A DNA stretch of 64,000 nt from M3007 sp046160625 (lineage in GTDB: Bacteria; Bacteroidota; Bacteroidia; Chitinophagales; Saprospiraceae), in the NCBI GenBank assembly GCA_046160625.1, contig JBJXGZ010000120.1:1-64000 (forward strand), written 5' to 3'. Shown here piece after piece: positions 16,306-24,578 of this stretch; position 1 is the stretch's first letter, and every line of letters starts with the position of its first letter. Position numbers and translations under genes: made by a program. The notes beneath the pieces are model-generated. The model had not been told where the DNA came from and ran no database searches. It saw only the letters and a list, made by a program, of their open reading frames with translations.

Positions 16306-16875
16306 TTATTCATGCCTATGCCCAGGGCCCAAGCCCTCAATGATTGAATCAATTTGATATTCTTCGATTGGAATAAAACCAAGATCATACTTATCTATAT
16401 TTTTCAATGAATCAATATAAATCGGATAAATACTGTATTTCCCAGTACCATGTGGCGACATGGGAAATGCAACCAGTGAGTCTTTAAACCTATTCAAAAA
16501 ATATTCATTCGGGTGAATGTAAACTGGCAATTTCTTCACAGTTTGATTTGTTGAATCAATAAAATAAAACTGAATGTCATTTTCATTGGATTGGATTACT
16601 CCCCAATTTGTCTCAAATTTGGTGAATAGAATTCCATTTTTGGGGATTTCATATATTCGGTATCCATTATTTTGTTTTTTGGAGGCATGTTTTTGATTAT
16701 AGATTACGAAAACCCATCCCACATATCCATCTGGGACATAAAACATTTCAGGATTATAATTTTGGCTACAGGAAACAGCAAATAACATAATAACCGATAA
16801 ACTAATTACCCAGGTATTCGCCTTGGAAAGACTGTGAAGCGTAATAACCTGTAGCACTTTTTGATAAATTTTCAT
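16306..16875 (-). CDS. Hypothetical lipoprotein-like protein
   Basis: A 189-residue protein. A hydrophobic segment WVISLSVIMLFAVSC ends in a lipobox-like SC, giving a mature protein of about 147 residues. The segment YVPDGYVGWVFVIYNQ followed by YRIYEIPKNGILFTKF resembles the DUF6843-like proteins of Bacteroidota, a family without known function. Composition is more AT-rich than the flanking genes. It is followed by an imperfect inverted repeat. Confidence 0.7.
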   Translation of the reverse strand: MKIYQKVLQVITLHSLSKANTWVISLSVIMLFAVSCSQNYNPEMFYVPDGYVGWVFVIYNQKHASKKQNNGYRIYEIPKNGILFTKFETNWGVIQSNENDIQFYFIDSTNQTVKKLPVYIHPNEYFLNRFKDSLVAFPMSPHGTGKYSIYPIYIDSLKNIDKYDLGFIPIEEYQIDSIIEGLGPGHRHE

Positions 16876-16904
16876 TATTCCAAGTTGTGATAATTGTGGC
16901 CCAC

Positions 16905-17633
16905 TCAGCCAGCCAGATAAAAATCCCTCGTCAAATCCCGAAATTCAGAGGAATGACTGTTGACTGATATTCCATCGTACACACAAATTTCCGAACCCTG
17001 CAAGTCGTAGGGGCTTTTTTCAAACTGCAAGAGCAAACGCTCTACGGGTTTTCCAGGTCGGCTGCGCACTTCGGCTATCCGGGTCCAGTAAAGGCCTTGT
17101 GGGACAGCCAGTTCACAAAAAAGGCGGCCTTCTCGTTCGGGCAGGATGACACAAAATTTACCCTTGGCCGTGAGCAATTGGGAAGCACAGGCCAGCAAAT
17201 CTCCCGGAGAAAGTGTAGCAGTGTGTCTGCCGAGACTCCGCGCTTGGTCGGGCGAAGTAGTGCGCTCAGAAAAAAAAGGGGGATTGCTTACGATCAAATC
17301 ATAATGATCCGCAATGGTTTGGGCAAATTCTTGAATAGAACCAGCCCAAATTTCCAGACGCTCCACCCATGGGCTGGCGGCAAAATTATCGCGTGCAAGC
17401 TCCGCAGAAGGCGGGTGAATTTCGATCCCTAAACCATCCCAATTATGTGCGCCAGAAAGTCGCTGCGCAATCATCAGAGCCACCACTCCTGTGCCCGTAC
17501 CAATATCTAAAAAACGCCTTGACCCCTGCACATCAGCCCAGGCGCCCAGCAGCACGGCATCGGTGCCAACGGGTTGCGCGGCGCCATCTTGCGCTACGCT
17601 AAATTTTTTGAAACGGAATACTGGCAATGGCAT
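16905..17633 (-). CDS. trmN6: tRNA1(Val) (adenine(37)-N6)-methyltransferase
   Basis: A 242-residue SAM methyltransferase of the TrmN6/YfiC type, modifying A37 of tRNA-Val. FRFKKFSVAQDGAAQPVGTDAVLLGAWA is the family N-terminus, FLDIGTGTGVVALMIAQR is SAM motif I, and IVSNPPFF is the N6-adenine catalytic NPPF motif. The ATG at 17633 is chosen (a GTG two codons upstream is the alternative). Its start overlaps the 3' end of the phospholipase D-like gene by 35 bases, so the two are probably cotranscribed although functionally unrelated. Confidence 0.94.
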   Translation of the reverse strand: MPLPVFRFKKFSVAQDGAAQPVGTDAVLLGAWADVQGSRRFLDIGTGTGVVALMIAQRLSGAHNWDGLGIEIHPPSAELARDNFAASPWVERLEIWAGSIQEFAQTIADHYDLIVSNPPFFSERTTSPDQARSLGRHTATLSPGDLLACASQLLTAKGKFCVILPEREGRLFCELAVPQGLYWTRIAEVRSRPGKPVERLLLQFEKSPYDLQGSEICVYDGISVNSHSSEFRDLTRDFYLAG

Positions 17634-19773
17634 GATCACTGACGAAAGTGAGAAAATATTGGCCAGGTTTTAAGCCTGCTATTGCTATGTTAAGGCTTGA
17701 CTGCGTTTCAGTGCCCCTATTTTCAGAAAGCAAGACTTGTCCAAGCGAGTTTTTTATCCAAAAAACACCCTCCTCATCGGGCAATCCACGCAATACGAGA
17801 AAGTCGGAAGCGGGGTTTGGAAAGATCGACAGTCCGCTGCCATGATGGCTAAAAACACTGGACGGGAATTCGCCCCAACGTTTTTCAAACTCTGCCTTGA
17901 ACAAGGTAGCAATCACAGGATGGTGTAAAACAAGCGTATTCTCGTCATTAGTAGTCTCTGCAGCTGTAGACCAATTGTGTGATCCTGTAACAACCGTGGG
18001 ATCAGAAGTCCACTCGTTTGCATCTACTACACTGTATTTATGGTGGAATTCGCCCGTCAGGTTATGGTGGCGAACATTCACGCCATTATTGAGCAGATGC
18101 GCATATTCTGCGCCACTGTCGTTTATATTTTCCATGATACCACGGACTGGGACGCCTGTGTCGTGGATGTCTACAAGCGCGTTGCCTAATTCATTTTTGG
18201 TAAAAGAAAACAAGGCAAAGAGTGCCTCACTTTGGGCGCTTCGGAGCACGGCTTCTATACGGCTGGTCGTTTGGTCGGAAGGAGAAAAATAAGATTCCAC
18301 CGGATATCCTCCGATGATAAATCGGTGGGGCGTGTTGTCGAGTTTCACTGGTCCAAAACGGCTTTCAAGTAAATTTGGCTGGAGGCCGTCGCTGCCCCAC
18401 ATTTCTTCAAATTCAATTTCATAAGCCCGCGCAAGCGATTGATCCTGAATGAATAAGGTGTTGTTGAAGTCAGTAACAATATTCTGATTGGTCCAATTCA
18501 ATGAGCCACTCATCACCCATGCTTTATCTGGAATGTCGGCGTCAATCACCATAAACTTGTTGTGCATAATGGCAAGATCATTACCATAAAGAAGCGGAAA
18601 AGGAGGTGCGGGATCAAGTGCGGGATTGCTGGCTGCGATAGCCGCAATGTAACGAACCTGCACTCCACGGGCGTGTGCTGCTTTGACAGCATTAGTGATG
18701 TCGCTTCGGTTGTTGTTGTAAATCGCCAAATCGAGCGTTTGCTGGGCGCCGTCAATTCGGGCAATGGTCTCTTCCAGCACTTCCCCATAGCTTGTTCCGT
18801 TTGGAATATAGCCGTTGGCGAAAGCAAGGTCAATGCTGTGGTTAAAGTAGGTTTTGATCTCTCCAGAGGAGAGCGACTGAGTAGCAAAAGGTATTGGTTC
18901 GGAAAGAATGGTCTGGCCATTGTGCCGGGCTTCAATTTGAACCCAGTAGATTGTTCCGGGTATGAGATTGGTTATAAGGTAACTGTGATCCGCGGTGTAG
19001 CCTGGTACTGGCAGATCATTGTTGGGCGTAGCGTTGGTACCGACTCGAAGTGTGCAATTGGAAGGCAAGCTGGTTTCCCAAGTGAGTTGAAAGCCAGTGG
19101 TGCCGATGTCGGATTGTTCCAGTTTTTGCGGAAAATAGAAGCATGTTTCGGACACAAAATCGTCTCCGTTTCTAGGCAATAGCTGGTAATCGTCGTACTC
19201 GGAAAGGATAGCCCTGAGCCTTATGGGGCCAGATGGAATGCCATTTCCAACGATCGGATGAGCGCTGTTCAGGTATATTTTAGCGGTTGCCCCTTCGGAA
19301 TCCGAAATGCCAAAAGAGCCGCCATTGTTGAATGTTCCACCCGCGCTTCCAAATGAAATACATTCAAATTCAACGAGTTGGCTCTCAAGATTGTCAGAAA
19401 TCTGCGAAAGCGTAATAGACTTTGGGCTTGGCAAAGTGTTGCCTGTTGAAATAATATTGAAGGATGTGATAGGGGTGATTTCTAACAAGCCATGATAAGA
19501 TACCATCGTTCCTGTTACTTCAATGCTATCGCCCGGGAACACCGTTCCGTCAAACCCTGCTACAGAACCTGTTCCCGGAAACGCTGCAATCCCGCCTGTA
19601 CCATCTTGCAGATAGCGAACTTTACCCAATTCGGAACCGTTGGTTACGATGCCACGCACCGTAACTGTGTTGCCCAAAGGTTGAGCGCGTGCGTCGGCTA
19701 TGGTTTGGGCGAAAAACGTATGTTGTAAAAAGGCAAGTAGTAGGATTAAAATGAATAGCCTGTTGAAAATCAT
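17599..19773 (-). CDS. Secreted phospholipase D-like protein with T9SS type A sorting domain
   Basis: A 724-residue multidomain exported protein. The order is: signal peptide (MIFNRLFILILLLAFLQ); an OB-fold-like domain (GNTVTVRGIVTNGSELGKVRY); a fibronectin III-like domain (TGFQLTWETSLPSNCTLRVG); two phospholipase D half-sites with HxKxxxxD, HNKFMVID near residue 404 and HHKYSVVD near 576, each followed by GS(L/H)NW; and a C-terminal T9SS type A tail (GLSIFPNPASDFLVLRGLP). Both HKD motifs are intact, so activity as a phosphodiesterase or nuclease is likely. The OB-fold favours a nucleic-acid substrate, but this is inference. Confidence 0.9.
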   Translation of the reverse strand: MIFNRLFILILLLAFLQHTFFAQTIADARAQPLGNTVTVRGIVTNGSELGKVRYLQDGTGGIAAFPGTGSVAGFDGTVFPGDSIEVTGTMVSYHGLLEITPITSFNIISTGNTLPSPKSITLSQISDNLESQLVEFECISFGSAGGTFNNGGSFGISDSEGATAKIYLNSAHPIVGNGIPSGPIRLRAILSEYDDYQLLPRNGDDFVSETCFYFPQKLEQSDIGTTGFQLTWETSLPSNCTLRVGTNATPNNDLPVPGYTADHSYLITNLIPGTIYWVQIEARHNGQTILSEPIPFATQSLSSGEIKTYFNHSIDLAFANGYIPNGTSYGEVLEETIARIDGAQQTLDLAIYNNNRSDITNAVKAAHARGVQVRYIAAIAASNPALDPAPPFPLLYGNDLAIMHNKFMVIDADIPDKAWVMSGSLNWTNQNIVTDFNNTLFIQDQSLARAYEIEFEEMWGSDGLQPNLLESRFGPVKLDNTPHRFIIGGYPVESYFSPSDQTTSRIEAVLRSAQSEALFALFSFTKNELGNALVDIHDTGVPVRGIMENINDSGAEYAHLLNNGVNVRHHNLTGEFHHKYSVVDANEWTSDPTVVTGSHNWSTAAETTNDENTLVLHHPVIATLFKAEFEKRWGEFPSSVFSHHGSGLSIFPNPASDFLVLRGLPDEEGVFWIKNSLGQVLLSENRGTETQSSLNIAIAGLKPGQYFLTFVSDHAIASIPFQKI

Positions 19774-19861
19774 TGCTTTTGCATTGAGCCGGGCTGTTGG
19801 GGTTTCCATCATTTCTCACCACTGAGTGAAATGCAAGGGCGAAGTTCCTCATTTTTGCGCC

Positions 19862-20392
19862 ATGGAAAAAATTAGCATGGAAAACCTGGGCAGGATGTCC
19901 GTAACTGACTTTAAAACCCGCGCAAAACTCCCGCTCGTGCTGGTGCTCGACAGCGTGCGCTCCGGCCTCAACGTCGGCTCCATATTTCGAACTGCCGATG
20001 CCTTTGCCTTAGAACGGATGCTGCTCTGTGGCATCACCGCCCAACCGCCCCATCGTGAGATATTGAAGACTGCCCTCGGCAGCACAGATTCGGTGAATTG
20101 GGAGTATTTCCCTCATGCGACCGATGCCGTTCGAGCCTTGAAAAATGAGGGCTACGAAGTTTTCGCCATTGAACAGACGAGTCAAAAAATATGGTTGCAG
20201 GATTTCTCCCCTCAAAAAGGGAAACAATATGCTTTCGTATTGGGAAACGAGGTTGAAGGTGTTGATAATGAAACGCTTGCCTTGTGCGACGGAGCATTGG
20301 AGATACCGCAATTTGGCACAAAGCATTCGCTGAATGTAGCCGTGGCGGCGGGTATTGTGGTGTGGGAGTTTGTGCGAGCGATGAGGGAATAA
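19862..20392 (+). CDS. TrmH (SpoU) family RNA 2'-O-methyltransferase
   Basis: A 176-residue SPOUT-fold enzyme. Motif 1 is LVLVLDSVRSGLNVGSIFRTADAF, motif 2 is FVLGNEVEGVD and motif 3 is LEIPQFGTKHSLNVAVAAGIVVWEF; together they form the SAM-binding knot. The protein is of minimal length, without the extra L30-like domain of the 23S rRNA enzymes, so tRNA or another RNA could be the target. The start MEKISMENL (19862) follows TTTTTGCGCC directly. It is divergent from the phospholipase D-like gene. Confidence 0.92.
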   Translation: MEKISMENLGRMSVTDFKTRAKLPLVLVLDSVRSGLNVGSIFRTADAFALERMLLCGITAQPPHREILKTALGSTDSVNWEYFPHATDAVRALKNEGYEVFAIEQTSQKIWLQDFSPQKGKQYAFVLGNEVEGVDNETLALCDGALEIPQFGTKHSLNVAVAAGIVVWEFVRAMRE

Positions 20393-20414
20393 GGGCATCG
20401 TTAAAAGCTTGCAT

Positions 20415-20422
20415 TACCTTTG
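20415..20422 (+). promoter_or_regulatory. Bacteroidota -7 element for the ECF sigma operon
   Basis: TACCTTTG is an exact TAnnTTTG match, giving a leader of about 85-90 bases before the sigma factor ATG. No obvious -33 box was seen. Confidence 0.5.
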
Positions 20423-20513
20423 TCTAATCTGTTTTTGGAAAATTTGGTAAAATTTTTTGTTTCCAGGCAACCCATTTCTCCCAATTGCCATCTAACACTT
20501 TGTACAAACCAAC

Positions 20514-21059
20514 ATGCAATCATACAGCGATCAGGAACTTGTAAGCGGCATACTGCAAGGCAGTTCTGTGCACCAAACGGCACTTTACCGCCAATTCAGC
20601 GTGCCAATGTTTCGAGTTTTGTTGCGCTACGCCAAAGACAAATCCGAGGCGGAGGATATGCTGCAGGATGGTTTTGTTCGGGTATATCGCGACATGGGGC
20701 AGTTTCGGGGAGACGGGGCACTGGGCGGTTGGATACGGCGGATCATGGTAAACACTGCCCTTAGCCATTTGCGCAAACAGCGTGATTTTGTACGCGATGT
20801 GCCGGATTTCAATATTTTTGAAAGCAAATTTCACACAGAAGAAGACTTTGCTTCCAACCTCGATGCCCAAACACTTCTATCATACCTGCAAAAACTACCG
20901 CCCGGCTATCGCACAGTATTCAATTTCTACGCCATAGAAGGGTTCAGCCACGAAGAAATAGCCGAACAGTTGGGAATCAGCATTGGTACCAGCAAAAGCC
21001 AACTGTTCAAAGCAAGAGAGTTTCTGAAAAAAATACTCAACAAATCATTTATTTCTTGA
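20514..21059 (+). CDS. ECF RNA polymerase sigma-70 factor
   Basis: A 181-residue alternative sigma factor. Region 2 covers LYRQFSVPMFRVLLRYAKDKSEAEDMLQDGF and GALGGWIRRIMVNTALSHLRK (core and -10 binding). Region 4 covers LLSYLQKLPPGYRTVFNFYAIEGFSHEEIAEQLGIS with the helix-turn-helix. The length and lack of region 3 fit the ECF group. The next gene, 33 bases downstream, encodes a small membrane protein in the position of an anti-sigma factor. Confidence 0.94.
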   Translation: MQSYSDQELVSGILQGSSVHQTALYRQFSVPMFRVLLRYAKDKSEAEDMLQDGFVRVYRDMGQFRGDGALGGWIRRIMVNTALSHLRKQRDFVRDVPDFNIFESKFHTEEDFASNLDAQTLLSYLQKLPPGYRTVFNFYAIEGFSHEEIAEQLGISIGTSKSQLFKAREFLKKILNKSFIS

Positions 21060-21092
21060 CCATACCCCCCAAAACAACCCAGCATCCAACCC

Positions 21093-21617
21093 ATGACTGA
21101 GCAACAAGCACAAAGTCCCATTGACGATCTTTTTAGAACGACTTTTGAAAATCTGCCGGACTCGCCAGCCGAATCGGGCTGGGACACTCCTTCCGACCGT
21201 GTATGGCAACACGTTCAGACAAATATATCAAAGCCCGGCAAAACCTGGGGAACGCAATCACTCGTTTTGATTGCTGCATTTGTCCTCATGCTGGCCGCCG
21301 GTTTGTATTGGCTGGTTTCTGGACCGACAGAAAAACCAGCCGCTTCGCCGGATATCGCTCCTGTTGAGCAGCCCGTGGTGTCGCCGCCTTCCAATTCGGG
21401 CTTGCCTGTTGAGAACCAACCTGTTACAGCACCGAAACCATACAAAGGCAATGGAACAGCAAAGGAGGATACTCAAAGCAAACCGGTTCCCCGCAACAGC
21501 ACTGAGGAAAACAAAGTCAAATCAGGTAACAACGCTGCCCAGCCACTTCCAGGAAGCAAGACAACCCTGCCCCCAAACAGCACGGAAGCAGAGAAGAAGA
21601 AAGGCGAGGGCAATTGA
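21093..21617 (+). CDS. Putative anti-sigma-like single-pass membrane protein
   Basis: A 174-residue protein with an acidic N-terminus (residues 1-48), one transmembrane helix (about 52-73, LVLIAAFVLMLAAGLYWLV) and a proline/lysine/asparagine-rich tail that is probably disordered in the periplasm. No zinc-binding HxxxCxxC motif is present. Because it follows the ECF sigma gene by 33 bases and has the expected topology, an anti-sigma or regulator role is reasonable but unproven. A terminator follows. Confidence 0.75.
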   Translation: MTEQQAQSPIDDLFRTTFENLPDSPAESGWDTPSDRVWQHVQTNISKPGKTWGTQSLVLIAAFVLMLAAGLYWLVSGPTEKPAASPDIAPVEQPVVSPPSNSGLPVENQPVTAPKPYKGNGTAKEDTQSKPVPRNSTEENKVKSGNNAAQPLPGSKTTLPPNSTEAEKKKGEGN

Positions 21618-21644
21618 ACGACAACATTTTAGCAGTAATAATGA

Positions 21645-21680
21645 AGCCCGGCGGATGCAGTTCCGTCGGGCTGTTTTATT
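21645..21680 (+). terminator. Intrinsic terminator of the sigma factor operon
   Basis: An approximately 11-bp GC-rich stem (AGCCCGGCGGA paired with TCCGTCGGGCT, one bulge) is followed by GTTTTATT. Confidence 0.8.
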
Positions 21681-21737
21681 GTACACCGAAACGCTGTTCC
21701 GGTATGATCGGGAACTTCCCTAGAACGGCGTTCCGGG

Positions 21738-22970
21738 TTACATCTCCCGAATCCACGCTTTGATCAAATCTACACCCTCACGGTGGAGTATCTGTCGCCC
21801 CAACTCTGGCATCCGAATACCGGGGTCATCATTTTCCATGCGAAAAACCAGGATGCTCTCATTCGGTTTGCCCGGAACAATACCAAAACGGCGGTTGCCA
21901 CTGCCGCGGCCTGCGGCTACCGGAGGCTTTCCGACGCCTAGTCGTTCGAGGTCGGTTTGCCCAATTTCAAGAAACATCCCACTTGTATTTGCCGGACCAT
22001 GAGGATTGTGGCAATGGGCGCAATTGGCATCAAGATAACTCCGCGCAGCTGCAGATAAGTGATTGGTCAACTGGTGATTGGTTGATTGTTTACCCGCCCC
22101 CGCCTGCCAAGCCTTGGCGGGCAGGGAAGTTTTAACGTAGGAGGGGTGATTGGTTAATCGGTAGTCCGTGAGGCGTGGAGCAGTAGCAGCATTGAACTCT
22201 TCTGGAAGCGACATCTTCCCCGATTTCTGCCATAAAAGGAGTTGATTTTCGGTGTTTTCCTCCCGGTTAAGTTGTCTGGCAGTTATCCCTATCGGGACAA
22301 ATTGTCCATCATAGGAATGGCAGCCCTTGCATTGGTTGAGGTTTGGTGCGATATATTCTATACTCTGTTTTTTGCCTTTTTCATCTATCCATGAGACGGG
22401 GAAAGCAGCCCCTGCAACTTCTAAAAATGCGTCGGTTTGTTCGGCATTCCAGAGGTATTCCAGGGCTTTCCAGCCTTTTACTTCCTTTACCAAAAGCCTG
22501 GTCTCCAGAATGCGGCGGCCTTTTTCGGGTGCCCTTGCATCATTCCAGTAAAAGAAGTTTTTGATGATAACTGCGCCATTAGGGAACTCAAACGCATGTT
22601 CGGCATTGTAAACCATTGTTTGGCCTTCGGGCAAAAAGATAAACCTCGCTTTCTCTGCGTAGTCGCTAAAAAGCGGAGCGTTTACTTCATATGGGAACAC
22701 ATTGGCTGCGGGTGCGAGCTCGGATATTTTGCCGAGAAAAAAGGCGTACTCAGAGAGTTTGGGTTTTGCTACCAGATAGGATGTTGCACAAGTATATTTT
22801 TGGACAGGATTTACAGGATGGACAGGATTCAGGTTTTTTCCTTCGAAAAAATCCTGTTGATCCTGTAAATCCTGTCTAAAAATATACTTGTGCAACATCC
22901 AGTTTTCTCCCGCTCCCAACATAGCCACCGAAATGGCTATCAATGCGCTGATTTTAAAATTCGCAGTCAT
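21738..22970 (-). CDS. Diheme cytochrome c-like protein of a conserved beta-helix pair
   Basis: A 410-residue exported protein. Residues 1-19 are a signal peptide (MTANFKISALIAISVAML). The conserved part starts near LSEYAFFLGKISELAPAANVFPYEVNAPLFSDYAEKARFIFLPEG. Two heme c motifs are CKGCH near residue 212 and CAHCH near 315. It resembles the HNE_0200/SO_2930 family (TIGR03806, as I recall), typically encoded beside a beta-helix protein, as here: the upstream gene overlaps its start by 17 bases. Function of the pair is unknown. Two repeat-like inserts are in frame, at residues about 24-64 and 268-304. Confidence 0.85.
   Translation of the reverse strand: MTANFKISALIAISVAMLGAGENWMLHKYIFRQDLQDQQDFFEGKNLNPVHPVNPVQKYTCATSYLVAKPKLSEYAFFLGKISELAPAANVFPYEVNAPLFSDYAEKARFIFLPEGQTMVYNAEHAFEFPNGAVIIKNFFYWNDARAPEKGRRILETRLLVKEVKGWKALEYLWNAEQTDAFLEVAGAAFPVSWIDEKGKKQSIEYIAPNLNQCKGCHSYDGQFVPIGITARQLNREENTENQLLLWQKSGKMSLPEEFNAATAPRLTDYRLTNHPSYVKTSLPAKAWQAGAGKQSTNHQLTNHLSAAARSYLDANCAHCHNPHGPANTSGMFLEIGQTDLERLGVGKPPVAAGRGSGNRRFGIVPGKPNESILVFRMENDDPGIRMPELGRQILHREGVDLIKAWIREM
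22057..22165. repeat. Repeat-like in-frame insert in the cytochrome-like gene
   Basis: A stretch made of GTGATTGGTT words around a hairpin (CTGCCAAGCCTTGGCGGGCAG). It encodes a low-complexity segment with repeated TNH triplets just before the second heme motif. Confidence 0.5.
22779..22900. repeat. 51-bp-arm inverted repeat inside a coding region, ACAGGAT family
   Basis: Arms 22779-22829 and 22850-22900 (51 bases) pair with three mismatches around a 20-base loop. The inner part repeats the word ACAGGATnn three times; the outer 23 bases are non-repetitive. It lies within the frame of the cytochrome-like gene, immediately after its signal peptide. Confidence 0.95.
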
Positions 22971-24135
22971 ATGGCTTGGCGTTTTTACTGATTTTCCCTT
23001 TAAATAGACCGAGTTTATCGGCGCGAATGTTGGCGAAAGTCCCGTTTTCGTTGTTGCGAATACAGATTTCATAGCCAGGCTTTAGTTTGCGATTCGCATC
23101 GAGCCAGTTGGGATTTTGAATACCGTCGTAGAGGATGTGTGGCACTTTTTTGCCAAATTTCCACCAAAAAATAAACCCGAGTTTACTTTCCCAGGTCGGC
23201 ATTCGCTTGCCCATAGAATAAATATTGTCATGTATGAAAATGCGGGATGGATATGGGTTATAATCCTTGTCTTTAATGGGCGTTTCGGCAATAAAATAAC
23301 TCACAATGGCTGTAGAGGCCGTTTTGTTGTCCCAAATTTTATTATTGAATACCTCCACGTCGTTGGTGGCGAGGATCATCACACCGGTGCCGGGCGGCAC
23401 CTTGGCCACGATGTTTCCCTTGGGTGCGAAATTGCGGAAGTTGTTGCGTGTCACCAGGTTATCGTGGACTTTGACATGGCCGCCGCGTTTCTTGGGCAGA
23501 TCGGGCAGATCGAAAACAAGGATGCCGCCCGTATTGTCGTAAGCCTTGTTTTTCCAGACCCATGCATTGGTGGTGTTCTCGATTTCTATGCCTGCCACGT
23601 TCCATTTTGCCACACAATTTGTAACCCAAACTGAATCCGACTGGCCGACGTAGATGCCCGCGTCGGAGGCCCCGATGGCCGTGCAGCGTTCGATGCGGAC
23701 ATTCTGACACTGAACCGGGTAGAGGGCGTAGGAGCCATTGGTAGCCTTCGGTTCGCCCGTCCATTGGGCGGTGATGTCTCGGAAAGTCAGCCCGCGCACC
23801 TGCTGGGTTTTGATAAGATCGCCCTTGGAATTCTCAATAGTAAAATGCTCCAACACAATGTTTTCAGCGTTGGTGATTTTGATACCTTCTGCGCCCTGTT
23901 TTTGGTTTTTGAAGGAGAGCACAGTTTTGCCTTGTCCGGCCCCGCGTATCGTGACGTTCTTTTTCGCGTCGAGCGAAAGCGTATTGGAAAGCGTAAATGT
24001 CCCGTCCGGGAATTCGACCGTGGAGCCATCTTCGGCCATTATGAGCAAGGTTTGCAAGTGTTTTTCGATTTCTGGCTGGGCGGAGATGGCATGGGCAAAA
24101 GCCAAAAAGAGTATGGTCAAAAACGGTTGTTGCAT
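22954..24135 (-). CDS. Secreted parallel beta-helix repeat protein
   Basis: A 393-residue protein with a signal peptide (MQQPFLTILFLAFAHAISAQ) followed by right-handed beta-helix repeats (VTIRGAGQGKTVLSFKNQ, VRIERCTAIGASDAGIYVGQ, VWVTNCVAKWNVAGIEIENT, VKVHDNLVTRNN), the pattern of pectate-lyase-like solenoids. It matches the TIGR03805 type (as I recall), which occurs next to the cytochrome-like family found immediately downstream. The 17-base overlap suggests translational coupling. No enzymatic residues could be assigned. The start at MQQPF is chosen because it begins the signal peptide and follows a -7 element. Confidence 0.88.
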   Translation of the reverse strand: MQQPFLTILFLAFAHAISAQPEIEKHLQTLLIMAEDGSTVEFPDGTFTLSNTLSLDAKKNVTIRGAGQGKTVLSFKNQKQGAEGIKITNAENIVLEHFTIENSKGDLIKTQQVRGLTFRDITAQWTGEPKATNGSYALYPVQCQNVRIERCTAIGASDAGIYVGQSDSVWVTNCVAKWNVAGIEIENTTNAWVWKNKAYDNTGGILVFDLPDLPKKRGGHVKVHDNLVTRNNFRNFAPKGNIVAKVPPGTGVMILATNDVEVFNNKIWDNKTASTAIVSYFIAETPIKDKDYNPYPSRIFIHDNIYSMGKRMPTWESKLGFIFWWKFGKKVPHILYDGIQNPNWLDANRKLKPGYEICIRNNENGTFANIRADKLGLFKGKISKNAKPYDCEF

Positions 24136-24153
24136 AGCGGTATTTCTTTGGCT

Positions 24154-24161
24154 CAAACATA
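24154..24161 (-). promoter_or_regulatory. Bacteroidota -7 element for the beta-helix operon
   Basis: On the minus strand the sequence reads TATGTTTG, an exact TAnnTTTG match about 19 bases before the ATG at 24135, implying a leader of only about 12 bases. It abuts the terminator of the cold-shock gene. Confidence 0.5.
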
Positions 24162-24191
24162 AAAAAAACTCCGGCAGTTTCCCGCCGGAGT
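24161..24191 (-). terminator. Terminator of the downstream cold-shock gene
   Basis: The 8-bp stem ACTCCGGC / GCCGGAGT (24168-24175 with 24184-24191) is followed on the minus strand by a run of T, about 30 bases after the stop at 24224. Confidence 0.85.
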
Positions 24192-24223
24192 CTTTGAATC
24201 GTATCGTCAAAATGCTTAATCGC

Positions 24224-24415
24224 TTATGCGAGTTGTACATTGACAGCGTTCAAGCCTTTTTTGCCTTGTTGAGTGTCGAAAGAGACTGTGTCACCTTCGC
24301 GTACTTTGTCAACCAATCCGCTGACGTGAACAAAAATTTCTTCGCCCGAATTTGAATCGACTACGAAACCGAAACCTTTGGTTTCGTTGAAGAACTTGAT
24401 AGTTCCTGATTGCAT
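24224..24415 (-). CDS. Cold-shock domain protein, copy 1
   Basis: A 63-residue CspA-type OB-fold protein that binds single-stranded RNA or DNA. RNP1 KGFGFVV and RNP2 EIFVHVSGL are intact. It is nearly identical to the gene 355 bases upstream, with differences mostly at conservative positions. Each copy has its own promoter and terminator. Its leader (about 41 bases) is almost the same as that of copy 2 for the first 35 bases before the ATG. Confidence 0.96.
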   Translation of the reverse strand: MQSGTIKFFNETKGFGFVVDSNSGEEIFVHVSGLVDKVREGDTVSFDTQQGKKGLNAVNVQLA

Positions 24416-24462
24416 ACTAAAAAAATTGAAAAAATGAAAAGTAATTGTTCCGAAGAACGGGG

Positions 24463-24491
24463 CAAAGGTAAAATAAATTATTGAAAACAAA
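24463..24491 (-). promoter_or_regulatory. Promoter of cold-shock copy 1
   Basis: On the minus strand, TTTG (24488-24491) and TACCTTTG (24463-24470) are spaced by 17 bases, matching the Bacteroidota -33/-7 consensus. The predicted transcript start is about 41 bases before the ATG. Confidence 0.7.
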
Positions 24492-24515
24492 AGGTTTTTC
24501 TTTTCCAAACCAAAT

Positions 24516-24547
24516 AAAAAACTCCGAACGGTTGTCCGCCGGAGTTT
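24516..24547 (-). terminator. Terminator of the upstream cold-shock gene
   Basis: A hairpin with arms ACTCCG / CGGAGT and a partly paired interior is followed on the minus strand by a T-rich run, about 30 bases after the stop at 24579. It has the same placement as the terminator of copy 1. Confidence 0.75.
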
Positions 24548-24578
24548 CTGAATCGTATTGTCAAGATGCCTAAATCGC

